The notes under the pieces: generated by a model | Databases searched by the model: none | The model's input: the letters and a program-made list of their open reading frames with translations, nothing else | Told to the model about the DNA's origin: nothing | Translations under genes and position numbers: made by a program | In this document: one piece after another, positions 35,519 through 44,928 of the stretch | Position numbering within the stretch: position 1 is the stretch's first letter | Layout: the number at the start of each line of letters is the position of its first letter | Assembly (NCBI GenBank): GCA_023388635.1 | Contig: JAEWFW010000043.1 | Location: forward strand, 150,966-214,965 | Source of the DNA: Bacillota bacterium | GTDB taxonomy: Bacteria > Bacillota > Bacilli > Desulfuribacillales > Desulfuribacillaceae | Direction of reading: 5' to 3' | Length of the DNA: 64,000 nucleotides

Positions 35519-35908
35519 ATGAGCGAATACTTTTCATTGATACTTACGGAGCTCCAAAAACTCAACGCACGGGTAACAAACATTGAGCTAAACATGACTA
35601 GTAAAAGCGATATCGCTAGTATGACTACCAAGTACGACATCGCAAATATGACCGCTAAAGATACCCTTTCAAACATAGTCACCAAAGATGACATTGCCAG
35701 CCTAGCCGCTACTGTGGCTACTAAGGACGATATTGTAGATACCGCGGATATTCCGTGTATTCGACAATCTGTTTTAGAAACGAACGCTAATGTTAAACAG
35801 TTAGTGGAAAATCAACGATCTTTCTTTGAAATGCTCGGTGAGCACGATATTGCAATTCACTCTATCAATAAGAGACTAGCACTGCTGTCAAAACTTTCTC
35901 AAATATAA
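35519..35908 (+). CDS. Small coiled-coil repeat protein of unknown function
   Basis: 129 residues, on the opposite strand to all neighbours. AGGAGG lies 7 bases before the ATG, so expression is likely. After a helical start (LILTELQKLNARVTNIE) come degenerate repeats of the form TK-x-DIA-x-M/L between residues 20 and 75, and the C-terminus is again helical (LVENQRSFFEMLGEHD). This resembles the repeat-bearing coiled-coil proteins of Bacillus genomes that have no defined role. It is ended by a hairpin at 35937-35986. Confidence 0.75.
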   Translation: MSEYFSLILTELQKLNARVTNIELNMTSKSDIASMTTKYDIANMTAKDTLSNIVTKDDIASLAATVATKDDIVDTADIPCIRQSVLETNANVKQLVENQRSFFEMLGEHDIAIHSINKRLALLSKLSQI

Positions 35909-35936
35909 CTTTGTCTATCATGTTGCTTTCATAAAT

Positions 35937-35990
35937 AAGAACCTGGTGCAAAACATTTTCGTATAAACGTTTTGCATCAGGTTCTTAACT
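35937..35990. terminator. Bidirectional terminator between convergent genes
   Basis: An 18-base-pair stem (35937-35954 with 35969-35986, one G-U pair in the plus-strand RNA) starting AAGAACCTGGTGC and ending with the complement, followed by AACTTTTAA on the plus strand. It lies between the ends of the coiled-coil gene (plus) and the DUF6470 gene (minus). Confidence 0.8.
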
Positions 35991-35996
35991 TTTAAC

Positions 35997-36566
35997 TCAA
36001 TACGCTGTATTTACATTCTCACCTACAACATCAAAAGAAATTGAATTCTTCTGGCGAAGGTAGAATTCGATGCCGCCTTGTCTATATTGCATTGTAGGTT
36101 GATTCGGTCGCACGTGAATTTCTGCTTGATGGGCTTGTACGTTGAATGTCGTCTCTGTCGGACGATAATCAATTTTCACGGAGCCGTATTTGGGAATAAA
36201 TTCGAGATCAAAGTCGGCTGGTTTACCGGCAGAATCACGTTTTGCCATCGAAGCAAAGGCATTGCTGGGAATATGGATATCCGCCATGCGCTCGCCGTCT
36301 CGGGCAAGCTGCGCGATTTTTTGCAGTGCTTGACGCTGACCCATTGCTGCATAATCTCTTGCATGTGCGAATGTACTTTTTAATCCGGCGTCCGCGAACG
36401 CCTTGGTCTGATCGATATATATCTGCCCTTGCTCGGTATGCATTCCCAGATCAACCGGACGCTGCTGAATTTGTACATCTGCCGATCTTTGTTGAATTTG
36501 CAGTTGTCCGCGCTCAGATTGGATGCCGATCTGCGCGTACTGTTGCTCGATTCTAAGCTGCATCAT
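35997..36566 (-). CDS. DUF6470 (YviE-like) flagellar-operon protein
   Basis: 189 residues. YviE of B. subtilis lies in the same place between flgL and fliW. The N-terminal half consists of short repeats (QIGIQSERGQLQIQQRSADVQIQQRPVDLGM) and the middle has DYAAMGQRQALQKIAQLARDG, typical of the family; the C-terminus is beta-rich with VQAHQAEIHVRP. Two consecutive ATGs are possible starts. Its function is not established; co-transcription with flgL is inferred from the 3-base gap. Confidence 0.82.
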   Translation of the reverse strand: MMQLRIEQQYAQIGIQSERGQLQIQQRSADVQIQQRPVDLGMHTEQGQIYIDQTKAFADAGLKSTFAHARDYAAMGQRQALQKIAQLARDGERMADIHIPSNAFASMAKRDSAGKPADFDLEFIPKYGSVKIDYRPTETTFNVQAHQAEIHVRPNQPTMQYRQGGIEFYLRQKNSISFDVVGENVNTAY

Positions 36567-36569
36567 CGT

Positions 36570-37472
36570 TTATCTGAGAAAATCCAGCAGTGTCGGCTGA
36601 ATAATACGCATACCCGCAGACAATGCCGCTTGGTGGACATTCGATTGATTTCTCAATTCCGTGATAACCTTCGGAATATCGGCATCCTGAGCATCCGATA
36701 ACAATTTCGTCGAACTGAAATGGCTATCATCGAGACGTGCTTGCACCAACTCAATGCGGTTAACTCTTGCTCCCAGCGAAGAACGCGTCGCCGTAAACAA
36801 ATCAAAATTCTGTTCGAGGCTGGCTATATGACCGGTAATTACAGAGCCGGATTCGTCATTCTGCAAATCAGTGATCGCCGCATCAATGACTTTAAAAATA
36901 CTTTGTCTGCCGTCGCCTGTCGTCGAGTCAGTAAAAATATCGACACCCGGAATGTTCACAGGCAAAAAGATATCTTGCCCCATCTCCAAACGAATCTCTG
37001 CGTTATTCGTGTTTGTAAATGCTCCCGCCGCTTCGTCATAAGGCGGTGTCCGCGTGTCTGTGCCGGAAAATATATATCTTCCGCCAATCGATGTATTACA
37101 AATATTGCCGATCTGATCACGTAACTGTTGAAGTTCTTGCGCAATCGCCGCTTTGGAATCGGCACCCTTCGTATCGACGGATCCGTCAACAATCAATTCG
37201 CGCACACGGTGAATGACCGTGACTACAGAACCGAGAGCTTCATCTGTCATATCCAACCAATTCATCGCCTCAATCGAGTTACGTTGAAATTGCTCGATCT
37301 CATTTAATGATGTCTTATGGTACATGGTGCGCACCGCGGCGACAGGGTCATCAGAAGGTCTATTCACCCGTTTCCCGCTCGCCAGCATATCCATATATTT
37401 ATTCATGCCATTCATGCTGTTATTCAAATTACGCAGCATGTTGGTATTGAGCATTGACTGTGTGACACGCAT
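36570..37472 (-). CDS. flgL: Flagellar hook-filament junction protein FlgL
   Basis: Hook-associated protein 3, which links the hook to the filament. It has 300 residues, the usual size. The N-terminus RVTQSMLNTNMLRNLN and SGKRVNRPSDDPVAA are the classic FlgL motifs, followed by GGRYIFSGTDTRTPP in the middle and a flagellin-like coiled-coil C-terminus. AAGGGAG precedes the ATG. It follows flgK by 17 bases. Confidence 0.95.
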   Translation of the reverse strand: MRVTQSMLNTNMLRNLNNSMNGMNKYMDMLASGKRVNRPSDDPVAAVRTMYHKTSLNEIEQFQRNSIEAMNWLDMTDEALGSVVTVIHRVRELIVDGSVDTKGADSKAAIAQELQQLRDQIGNICNTSIGGRYIFSGTDTRTPPYDEAAGAFTNTNNAEIRLEMGQDIFLPVNIPGVDIFTDSTTGDGRQSIFKVIDAAITDLQNDESGSVITGHIASLEQNFDLFTATRSSLGARVNRIELVQARLDDSHFSSTKLLSDAQDADIPKVITELRNQSNVHQAALSAGMRIIQPTLLDFLR

Positions 37473-37489
37473 TTCTAACTACTCCCTTC

Positions 37490-39034
37490 CTATCTGCCGA
37501 CAATGCCCATGCCGTTGATTACCTTGTCGAGAATCTCGTCCATCGTAGTAATCATCCGCGAAGAGGCATTGTACGCGTGTTGGAATTTTATCATATTGGA
37601 AACTTCTTCATCGAGCGAAACACCGGACACTGATTGTCTGCGATTTTCCACTTGATTGACCATCACTTGCGAATTGTCGCCGAGCCGCCCTGCTTCCGTC
37701 ACCTGAACACCAATCTCTGCCAGTAGATTTCTGTAAAAATCGTCAAAAGTCGCTGTTTCTGGGAAACTGCTCACTGTGTGGAATTTCAGCGATGCGATCG
37801 CATTGGCATTGGTACCGTCACCAACAGCGCCACTCTGAGCCGCAGCAATTTTATCGAGGCTCTTGCTAATCTCCGGATGGATCATGAAATTGCCGGAATC
37901 GGTCGGCGAAATAAACTCACCCGTACGTTCATAATGCTCTTTATCGATGAAGAACAGCAAGCTTTCACCGGCACCCGGTGTCGTAATGCCATTTTTAATA
38001 TCATCTTGATTCAATCCTGTACTGTGAATATCATTGATCTGCTTTGCCAATTCCACAGCCAGCGTATCAATATGCGCAATGACGTCATTGATAATCCCCC
38101 GAACTTCCGGCTCAACACCCGGTGCGATCACTCCTCCGGGATAAATATTCTCACCGCGTGATTCCAAAAGTCCAAGAATCTCACCGCGAACCAGTTCCGC
38201 TTTGGCGCCGTTATATGTCACATCATATAATCCTGTATATTCGTTAGCGACAAAGCCCATTTCCGCTTGTTGGCGTCCGTCGACTAGCGCGACATTACCT
38301 GCTAAAATGCGTACCATCCCTGTATCTCGCCCGTCGGCACTGAGAACTGGCTGTACGGCATCGACATTGACCAATTTCGATAAATCATCGATCAGCACGT
38401 CCCGCTGGTCTTTGAGATCGTTGGCATTATATCCATGGGGCTCAATACGACCGATCTGATCATTCAAATCACGGATTTGTGTCATCAAAGAATTGACTTC
38501 CGACACTTTAGTGCTGATAACATTGTTTAAATCGTTCTGCTGGTTAATCAGACCCGTACGCATCGATGACAATGTCTCAATCACTGCCTGTGCTCGCTCG
38601 ACAATGACGGCTCTTGCCGCCGATGCTTCCGGTTCCTTAGCCAAGTCTTGCCAAGAAGCCCAGAACCGGTCTAGAGTATTACTCAAGCCACTGTCAGACG
38701 GCTCCATTAAAATCAATTCAATTTTCTCCAGTGTTTCTTCCCTTGCTTGCCAATAACCGGCATGTTTGATCTCATTGCGGAATTGTGTATCGAGATAGCT
38801 TTCACGAATGCGTTGAATGTCCGTGACAATCGCACCGGTACCTAACTGCCCGGGATTCTTGCTCGCCTGTAGCCCCGGATAAGGCAACGCGCGCTGCGCC
38901 TGCATATTGACGACTTGGCGAGTATAGCCGCGAGTGTTGGCATTCGATATATTATGACCTGTCGTATATAACGCATTTTGCTGCGCAAAGATTCCTGTTT
39001 TCGCTACTTCCAATCCATGAAATGTCGATCTCAA
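37490..39034 (-). CDS. flgK: Flagellar hook-filament junction protein FlgK
   Basis: Hook-associated protein 1, 514 residues. The N-terminus FHGLEVAKTGIFAQQNALYTTGHNISNANT and the C-terminus VSLDEEVSNMIKFQHAYNASSRMITTMDEILDKVI are diagnostic. The start is TTG at 39034, with AGAGGTGA upstream. Together with flgN, flgL and yvyF it forms the late flagellar operon, expected to be read from the sigma-D promoter at 40.4 kb. Confidence 0.96.
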   Translation of the reverse strand: MRSTFHGLEVAKTGIFAQQNALYTTGHNISNANTRGYTRQVVNMQAQRALPYPGLQASKNPGQLGTGAIVTDIQRIRESYLDTQFRNEIKHAGYWQAREETLEKIELILMEPSDSGLSNTLDRFWASWQDLAKEPEASAARAVIVERAQAVIETLSSMRTGLINQQNDLNNVISTKVSEVNSLMTQIRDLNDQIGRIEPHGYNANDLKDQRDVLIDDLSKLVNVDAVQPVLSADGRDTGMVRILAGNVALVDGRQQAEMGFVANEYTGLYDVTYNGAKAELVRGEILGLLESRGENIYPGGVIAPGVEPEVRGIINDVIAHIDTLAVELAKQINDIHSTGLNQDDIKNGITTPGAGESLLFFIDKEHYERTGEFISPTDSGNFMIHPEISKSLDKIAAAQSGAVGDGTNANAIASLKFHTVSSFPETATFDDFYRNLLAEIGVQVTEAGRLGDNSQVMVNQVENRRQSVSGVSLDEEVSNMIKFQHAYNASSRMITTMDEILDKVINGMGIVGR

Positions 39035-39049
39035 AATCCGTCACCTCTT

Positions 39050-39547
39050 CTATGATTTAGCATCAAATACACTTTTACCTTTTCTACCCGCCAACTTAGC
39101 AGGGTTAGTGTATACGATATCTTCTCCGGGGTCATCCGTGATGGCCTCCATCGTCGCTTGAATGTACTCCAACGATTGCTTAAGCAGATTGGAATTGACT
39201 TCGTTAATTTGCATCAATTCTTCAATCACTTGCTGCAAATCACCTTTCAATTCCCCTAGCCGTTGTTTTTCTTCCGGCAATTGCACAACATCCGTCAAAA
39301 AGGAAATGGTAACTCTGTCCGGTGATATTTTCAATGCTTCTGCCAACTGCTTCACCATTGCCGAACGATCCCGTTCCAAATATTGCACTTCCTGAATCAA
39401 TCTATGTTCGCTTTTAATTAGCCTCTCTAGACGTTCTAGGGAACCTTCGATCAAAATTGCCTTTTTTTCCGTACTGAGGGATACTAATTGCTCGTGAAGT
39501 TTCAATTGTTCCTGTAAGATATCGCAAAATTTTTCAATAAACTTCAT
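39050..39547 (-). CDS. flgN: FlgN-type chaperone for hook-associated proteins
   Basis: A 165-residue helical export chaperone for FlgK and FlgL. It has the long coiled coil with EKFCDILQEQLKLHEQLVSLSTEKK and ending GEDIVYTNPAKLAG, a common Bacillales pattern. GGAGAAGG precedes the ATG. It lies directly upstream of flgK, its expected client. Confidence 0.9.
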   Translation of the reverse strand: MKFIEKFCDILQEQLKLHEQLVSLSTEKKAILIEGSLERLERLIKSEHRLIQEVQYLERDRSAMVKQLAEALKISPDRVTISFLTDVVQLPEEKQRLGELKGDLQQVIEELMQINEVNSNLLKQSLEYIQATMEAITDDPGEDIVYTNPAKLAGRKGKSVFDAKS

Positions 39548-39577
39548 CGACCTTCTCCTTCACTGACAAAACCGTCA

Positions 39578-39862
39578 TTATTTACCGAGCAGCCAAGGCT
39601 GTTCTTCAATCAATTTACCGGCAACGGCACGCGCGTCTACTTGATAAGTACCTGTCTGCACTTGCTCGCGGATCGCATCGACTTTTTCCTGTCTATGGGC
39701 AGGGTTGAGAACGTCGCTCTTTTGCGCTTTTAACAATTCCTGTCCTTCACGGGAAATCTGTAAATTATCTTTTCGAATTTCTGCTTTTTTACTGTTGTTT
39801 ACTTTATTCGCTTGCTGATACGCCTGAACAGCTCCGACACGACCAATATCATTTATTTTCAC
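39578..39862 (-). CDS. flgM: Anti-sigma-D factor FlgM
   Basis: Holds sigma-D inactive until the hook-basal body is complete. The 94-residue protein begins MKINDIGRVGAVQAYQ and has the C-terminal sigma-binding segment RQEKVDAIREQVQTGTYQVDARAVAGKLIEE. I chose GTG 39862, 8 bases after GGAG; the GTG three codons earlier touches the ribosome site. Its operon carries a sigma-D promoter, giving the known feedback. Confidence 0.93.
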   Translation of the reverse strand: MKINDIGRVGAVQAYQQANKVNNSKKAEIRKDNLQISREGQELLKAQKSDVLNPAHRQEKVDAIREQVQTGTYQVDARAVAGKLIEEQPWLLGK

Positions 39863-39940
39863 CGTAATCACTCCTTTAAGGCATTAAAAAAACCGATTTA
39901 CAGATGTATACTTGTAATATCGGCTTTTGCTTCTAAATGT

Positions 39941-40351
39941 TTAGTATTTCTTTTTCATCTCATCAATATGATATCCGGCACCTTTTGTTTCACTTTGTCG
40001 ACTTTTCGCCGGAGATGGCTTTAATACCTCGGCAAATCCTTTATTTAACTCCTCTATGCATTGATTACAAAACCTACCGGCGGCAATCGGCGTTCCGCAT
40101 GTCTCACAAGGATATGCCATATTCGGGCTATGTCTGATGTCAATTCTTCCTTGTTTAATAAAACGCGTGATCATTTTCACCGGTACATCCGTAGCTTCGC
40201 TCGCCTCGTATATAGTGCAAGCGCGATTTTCCTTTATATAGTCCCTCACCTTTTCGTATACTTTATCTTCCTCACGAGCACATTGCTGACAAATATCCTT
40301 AAACGTATTATCAAAAAGTTTACCACATCGCGGGCAATTGCTTAATGCCAT
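39941..40351 (-). CDS. yvyF: YvyF-like flagellar operon zinc-ribbon protein
   Basis: A 136-residue protein of the family found just upstream of flgM in Bacillales. Two zinc-ribbon pairs are visible: CPRCGKLF near residue 5 with CQQCAREED, and CETCGTPIAAGRFCNQC near 83-99. A helix-turn-helix-like stretch (TIYEASEATDVPVKMITRFIKQGRI) lies between them. ATG 40351 has GGAGAG 9 bases ahead; a TTG three codons upstream is less well placed. The role is unknown, perhaps regulatory. Confidence 0.88.
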   Translation of the reverse strand: MALSNCPRCGKLFDNTFKDICQQCAREEDKVYEKVRDYIKENRACTIYEASEATDVPVKMITRFIKQGRIDIRHSPNMAYPCETCGTPIAAGRFCNQCIEELNKGFAEVLKPSPAKSRQSETKGAGYHIDEMKKKY

Positions 40352-40402
40352 ATGATCCAACTCTCCTTTCCTTTACTCAACAATAGCCTAGATACCTTCG
40401 AT

Positions 40403-40429
40403 TTATCGGTATATCAATTCTTGAGTTCA
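40403..40429 (-). promoter_or_regulatory. Sigma-D promoter of yvyF-flgM-flgN-flgK-flgL
   Basis: TGAA, 15 bases, ACCGATAA on the minus strand. The -10 octamer is identical to that of the hag promoter. The expected transcript begins about 45 bases before the yvyF ATG. Confidence 0.78.
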
Positions 40430-40528
40430 TTTGGCTACTGCTATCCTTCTGTCGTATATATTCTATACCCCACATGAAAATTCCTACTTCCTACGAAGAC
40501 AAATGGGGAAATTTTATCCGCTACCTAT

Positions 40529-41380
40529 TTAACGTGCCACCGTCAAAACATACACAGCGGTTGCCCCCGCCGAATACAGTATAGCTGCGCATGCATCGAC
40601 TGTGGCACCTGTCGTGTAGATATCGTCGATTAATAGAATTCGCTTCCCACAGGCACGCTCTTCCTGTATGCACTGAAACGCCCCGACGAGTGAATGTGTG
40701 CGCTCCCATTTTGCCTTTTTGCTTTGCTTATGCGTTGCGTGGGTTCGTACTAAAATATCGGCAATCGGTATGTGTTTCTTCTCTGTGATACTCCGACACA
40801 AATACAGCGATTGGTTAAACCCCCGTTCTGCCAGACGTTCACTATGCAGCGGAACCGGCACGAGCAGATCGATAGCTAATGACTCGTAATGTCTCGCAAA
40901 TGCCAGCAGCATGACATCTGCCAACAATTCACCCATATGTCTCTGACCTCGGTATTTGAACTGATGAATGATTTCGCGCACCGTTCCATCATATACCGCC
41001 GCCGACCTGCTGTGTAAAAAATTCCGTTTGCTACCACCAAAACAGTCACGGCATTGCTCTACTGCAGATTCCTGACTGGATAGCGTCAATATCCTATATT
41101 GTCTTCCCAAATTATCGTTTAGTTGATCGATTGCCCTGCCACATGTTCGGCAATACGAATCGGTAATCCACTGGATGCCGTCAAGGCAAACAGAACACAG
41201 GGCGTCCGCTAGGCATGCATCCAATTGGTACAAATATGGCTCCCGCAACGAACCTTTTCCCGCTGTTTCACGATGCGCAACCTGTCTGAAATGTTCTCTG
41301 TGAAACGGCTGTTTACATATATGACAACTCGATGGCTGCGGAAAAAGTAACTGCCAGAAAGCCGTCCACCATTCTTTCAT
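40529..41380 (-). CDS. comFC: ComF family protein (competence, phosphoribosyltransferase fold)
   Basis: Needed for DNA uptake in transformable relatives, partner of the ComFA motor. The 283-residue protein has N-terminal cysteine pairs for zinc (CHICKQPFH, CSVCLDG, CRTCGRAI) and a C-terminal PRTase domain with PVPLHSERLAERGFNQS and the signature ILLIDDIYTTGATVDA. Its ATG overlaps the comFA stop by 4 bases. It is somewhat longer than B. subtilis ComFC because of the N-terminal part. Confidence 0.92.
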   Translation of the reverse strand: MKEWWTAFWQLLFPQPSSCHICKQPFHREHFRQVAHRETAGKGSLREPYLYQLDACLADALCSVCLDGIQWITDSYCRTCGRAIDQLNDNLGRQYRILTLSSQESAVEQCRDCFGGSKRNFLHSRSAAVYDGTVREIIHQFKYRGQRHMGELLADVMLLAFARHYESLAIDLLVPVPLHSERLAERGFNQSLYLCRSITEKKHIPIADILVRTHATHKQSKKAKWERTHSLVGAFQCIQEERACGKRILLIDDIYTTGATVDACAAILYSAGATAVYVLTVAR

Positions 41381-43263
41381 TGCAGTTCACCCCATTGATT
41401 AAGTGCCCGAATCTCTTCCATCGCTAATACCACTTGCTTACTGACATAGCGGCTTAGAAATATCACTGTGCCTGTAGGATACTCAACAGTGCGCCCGACG
41501 CGCCCAGCTATCTGCACTAGTGTCGATTTTGTAAATACTTGATGTTGAGCATCAATAACAATCACATGGCTGTCGGGAATCGTAACCCCTCGCTCGAGAA
41601 TCGTTGTTGTGACAATCCACTGATAGCGCCCGGCGCGTAAATCCGTAATTTTCTGCTCACGCTCCGGATCTTGTGCATGGACAAATGTCACTTGTATTGG
41701 CTTCTGCCACCGCTCTCCTTCACCCTGCAAATACATGCGCAATAAATGAGCAAACCTTTGACCGCTTGCTATCGTCGGCACGAAAAACATCACGACTCCC
41801 GATTTTGGCAATTGCTTAATAATATTCTTCAATTTGCTCGACAGCGGTGATCGCTTCCGTATCTTTTGCCATAGCAGATCCAATCCCCTAGCTTCCACTC
41901 CTTGAAAGAGCAAATTCACAGGCTCAGGCAAAGGCTGCCGGTGATGACGGTGAAACAGCGTCACGACCGACAAGTGCTGTTTTAGCAATCGGGAATCTGG
42001 TGTTGCTGTCATGTAGATAAATTGCTTGCCGATACGATGGGCATGCATCGATAATTCTTCGTCCCCCGCATATGGAAAAGCATCCGTCTCATCAATCACT
42101 ACCAGATCAAACGCACGATCACTGTAGCGTAAAAGCTGATGCGTCGTGGCAATCGTAATTTCCGCGGCGCGATGCTTTTCTTGACTTCCTCCATAGACAG
42201 CATGTACCGTCAGATCTGGGAATGCTTTGCTAATTCTCGGCAGTAACTCAAAGACCACGTCTTTTCTCGGTGTGGCAAGCATGACTTTTTTGCGCGCCAC
42301 AGAAGGAACAGCTGCATCAAATGAGACGTCTGGCGCATGAAGTGAATCATCTGCTACATGGAGCGCATCGCCTGACGCACGAAATGTATTATCATCAGCA
42401 TCAAGTGAAACGTCTGACAGAAGTGCTCCGATTGCTTGAAATATCAGCTCCGTTTTCCCCGCGCCGCAGACCGCCCAGACTAAACAATCTCTTCCTTGCG
42501 CGACATGTTCCGCGATCTGTTGACTGACTTCCTGCTGCTCGTCCGTCAGTGGATGGGGATAGACAATCCGTACGCTCTTCGATAGATCGACGGAACAGCC
42601 CTGTCTATCACGGCGGTTCTCCGTGGAACGAGCTTCAATCATCGGCGTACAAGCTCGCACCTCACCGTAGACAAGACAATTTGTGCAGCTGTAGCAACGA
42701 TCCTCCTCACACGCCCCGCAGACGTGCTCTTCTATATTGTCGGAGCTTAGACAGCGGAGACAAAAAAGCCTGCCACGGCTGTCTCGCTGTATGGCAGGCT
42801 GTATATGTATGTGGTTTTGTAAATATAACAACTGCAATGCTTCTAGCCACGCTCGGAAATGAGACTCTTTCAAGCGAGACTCTCCTATATTTGAGTCTAA
42901 ATGAAGCTCTGGAACTCGCGCGTTACGTACATCGGAACGAATGGCTACGATCGCTGAAAATAATTCGGGCAATGTGAGTTTGCGGCTCCCGAGTAACTGC
43001 ATCAGCAAATCCATTCTTTCTCGCTGTCCAGAGGTTAATTGCTGATGCTCTCTATAGTCCGTCTGGTCCTCTTCCTTGTCCATAGTGGATGCAGGCATAC
43101 CGACAAATATTTGAAATAGCGTCATATCTCTGTGCTCAATCTTGCTGGTTTCCCATAGCTGTTCGCCCCAATATGCTCTGTCAATGCTCAAATCCGGCGT
43201 AAAATACATCTTTCCGTTCAGACAATACGCACAATATTTCACCCGATACGCATTTGCAGTCAT
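41377..43263 (-). CDS. comFA: ComFA-like DNA-uptake helicase
   Basis: An ATP-driven helicase/translocase for single-stranded DNA import. In the 628-residue protein are an N-terminal extension, a cysteine cluster (FCLRCLSSDN...CGACEEDRCYSCTNC), Walker A AVCGAGKTE, a DEAD-like VIDETDAFP, YMTATPD and QIAGRVGRTVEYPTG. A low-complexity insertion of about 40 residues (repeats of DVSLDA/DDSLHA) sits between the Walker A and the next helicase motif and is unusual. The first ATG has only a weak GGGCGG ribosome site. Confidence 0.9.
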   Translation of the reverse strand: MTANAYRVKYCAYCLNGKMYFTPDLSIDRAYWGEQLWETSKIEHRDMTLFQIFVGMPASTMDKEEDQTDYREHQQLTSGQRERMDLLMQLLGSRKLTLPELFSAIVAIRSDVRNARVPELHLDSNIGESRLKESHFRAWLEALQLLYLQNHIHIQPAIQRDSRGRLFCLRCLSSDNIEEHVCGACEEDRCYSCTNCLVYGEVRACTPMIEARSTENRRDRQGCSVDLSKSVRIVYPHPLTDEQQEVSQQIAEHVAQGRDCLVWAVCGAGKTELIFQAIGALLSDVSLDADDNTFRASGDALHVADDSLHAPDVSFDAAVPSVARKKVMLATPRKDVVFELLPRISKAFPDLTVHAVYGGSQEKHRAAEITIATTHQLLRYSDRAFDLVVIDETDAFPYAGDEELSMHAHRIGKQFIYMTATPDSRLLKQHLSVVTLFHRHHRQPLPEPVNLLFQGVEARGLDLLWQKIRKRSPLSSKLKNIIKQLPKSGVVMFFVPTIASGQRFAHLLRMYLQGEGERWQKPIQVTFVHAQDPEREQKITDLRAGRYQWIVTTTILERGVTIPDSHVIVIDAQHQVFTKSTLVQIAGRVGRTVEYPTGTVIFLSRYVSKQVVLAMEEIRALNQWGELQ

Positions 43264-43280
43264 TACGATGCCGCCCTTCG

Positions 43281-44144
43281 TTACGAACGATTTTCGGGAA
43301 AAACAGTAATTCCCAGTCCAATACTTCCTCTTCCTGTGTGGGCACCGACGACCGGTGTAAGACTCTTGATTTCAATCGCCACATCCGGAAGAATCTTCGT
43401 AATCAAATCGCGCAATGTATGGGCATCATTGATGTTCGAAGAATACATGATATTGACCAGCGGCTTGCCTTTGACGTTCTCCAGCTCTTTCTCAACATAT
43501 TCCGCCAAGCGCGCAAGACCCTTTTTAAACGAGCGAATTTTCTCATGGGCGGTGATAACACCCTGCTCATTGACTTTGACGACCGGATTGATATTCAGCA
43601 ATGAACCGAGAAAATACGCGACGCCACTCACACGACCGCCTTTATGTAAAAACTCCATATCTCCGACGAGACAGTAGACTTTAAATTTCTCAATGATTTC
43701 ATCTAGTTGCTCTTTGACTTGTTCAACATTGCAGCCCTTTTCGCGCATTTCAGCGGCATACTGCACTAAATTACCCACCGGTCTCGATAATGTCTTCGAG
43801 TCGATGATGTGAATCTGCATGTCTTTGATCATTTCTGCAGCTGCTTTCGCCGCATTGACGGTACCACTAATACCGCTTGATATATGTACAGACAGAATCT
43901 CCGTGATCCCCTGTTCCTTCAAGCGATTATATGCCTCGACAAAACTTCCGACTGCCGGCTGCGATGTCTTAGGCACCTCCGTTATGTTTTGAATCTTTTC
44001 GTAAAACTCTTCGTTCGTTATGTCTTCTCCCTCACGATAACTCTGATTTTCGAGCAATACAGTCAAAGGGACAATGGAGATATTATCCTGCTGCGCTTCC
44101 TCTTTTGTCAAAGTTGCCGTACTATCTGTCACCAAACCAAACAT
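43281..44144 (-). CDS. DegV family fatty-acid-binding protein
   Basis: A 287-residue DegV/FakB-type protein that binds a fatty acid; FakB homologues present it to the FakA kinase. It begins MFGLVTDSTATLTKEEA, has TSQPAVGSFVEAY with the TSQP loop, SSGISGTVNAA, and HTGRGSIGLG at the end. ATG 44144 follows GAGGAGG, so the longer frame is rejected. It lies between comFA and degU as in several Bacillales. Confidence 0.92.
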   Translation of the reverse strand: MFGLVTDSTATLTKEEAQQDNISIVPLTVLLENQSYREGEDITNEEFYEKIQNITEVPKTSQPAVGSFVEAYNRLKEQGITEILSVHISSGISGTVNAAKAAAEMIKDMQIHIIDSKTLSRPVGNLVQYAAEMREKGCNVEQVKEQLDEIIEKFKVYCLVGDMEFLHKGGRVSGVAYFLGSLLNINPVVKVNEQGVITAHEKIRSFKKGLARLAEYVEKELENVKGKPLVNIMYSSNINDAHTLRDLITKILPDVAIEIKSLTPVVGAHTGRGSIGLGITVFPENRS

Positions 44145-44194
44145 CTGATGGCCTCCTCTTTTCATTGATACGTATCTATAATTATTACACAAAT

Positions 44195-44881
44195 TTATAA
44201 CTTTACCCATCCTTGTTTGATTGCTTGGATGACAGCCTGTGTACGATCTCTGACCTGCATCTTTTGGAAGATATTGCTGACGTGGTTTTTGACCGTTTTC
44301 TCACTGATAAATAATTCTTCACTCACATCGCGGTTGGACATTCCACGCGTCATAAGGACAAGGATTTCTTGCTCCCGTTGTGTGAGCATTTCATCCCACA
44401 CAGTCGAGTCTACATCGTCATCAAGATTGGAGTTCATCTGCTGATTTTCCACTTCTTCACATAAGCGCGTGAACTCTTTCAGCACTTTCGAAGTCACCCG
44501 CGGATGAATGAATGAACCGCCGTTCGCGACATGAATAATCGCGTCAATCAATACTCGTCCTTCCACATCTTTCAATAAATATCCCGACGCTCCAGCACGA
44601 ATTGTCTCAAAAATATACGACTCATCATCGTGAATGGACAAAATGATAATTTTAACCTCAGGCATTTGCTTCTTTATCCGCTTCGTTGCTTCTACACCAC
44701 TGATTTTCGGCATATTGATGTCCATCAATATAACTTCCGGTACGATCTGCTGCACATCTTTGATCGTCTGTTCTCCATCTGTCGCTTGACCGACGACTTC
44801 TATACCTTCTTCTAAATCGAAGATGCGAACCAACCCTTCGCGAAACAATACATGATCATCTGCTATATATAAACGAATCAT
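44195..44881 (-). CDS. degU: Response regulator DegU
   Basis: Regulates exoprotease, competence and motility genes. The 228-residue protein has an N-terminal receiver domain (LYIADDHVLFREG, phospho-acceptor in ILMDINMPK at about Asp54, conserved Lys in LLKDVEG) and a C-terminal LuxR-type helix-turn-helix with TQREQEILVLMTRGMSNRDVSEEL. It follows its kinase gene degS by 47 bases. Confidence 0.94.
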   Translation of the reverse strand: MIRLYIADDHVLFREGLVRIFDLEEGIEVVGQATDGEQTIKDVQQIVPEVILMDINMPKISGVEATKRIKKQMPEVKIIILSIHDDESYIFETIRAGASGYLLKDVEGRVLIDAIIHVANGGSFIHPRVTSKVLKEFTRLCEEVENQQMNSNLDDDVDSTVWDEMLTQREQEILVLMTRGMSNRDVSEELFISEKTVKNHVSNIFQKMQVRDRTQAVIQAIKQGWVKL

Positions 44882-44928
44882 AAATAATGGATACCCCCCA
44901 TTCTAGTCTCTATGTTTCCCCCTGCCGC

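Noticed and set aside
40468..40506. CCCCACAT...AAATGGGG inverted repeat after comFC as a terminator
   Set aside because: The stem is short with a long loop and no T tract on the minus strand, so it is not a convincing terminator.
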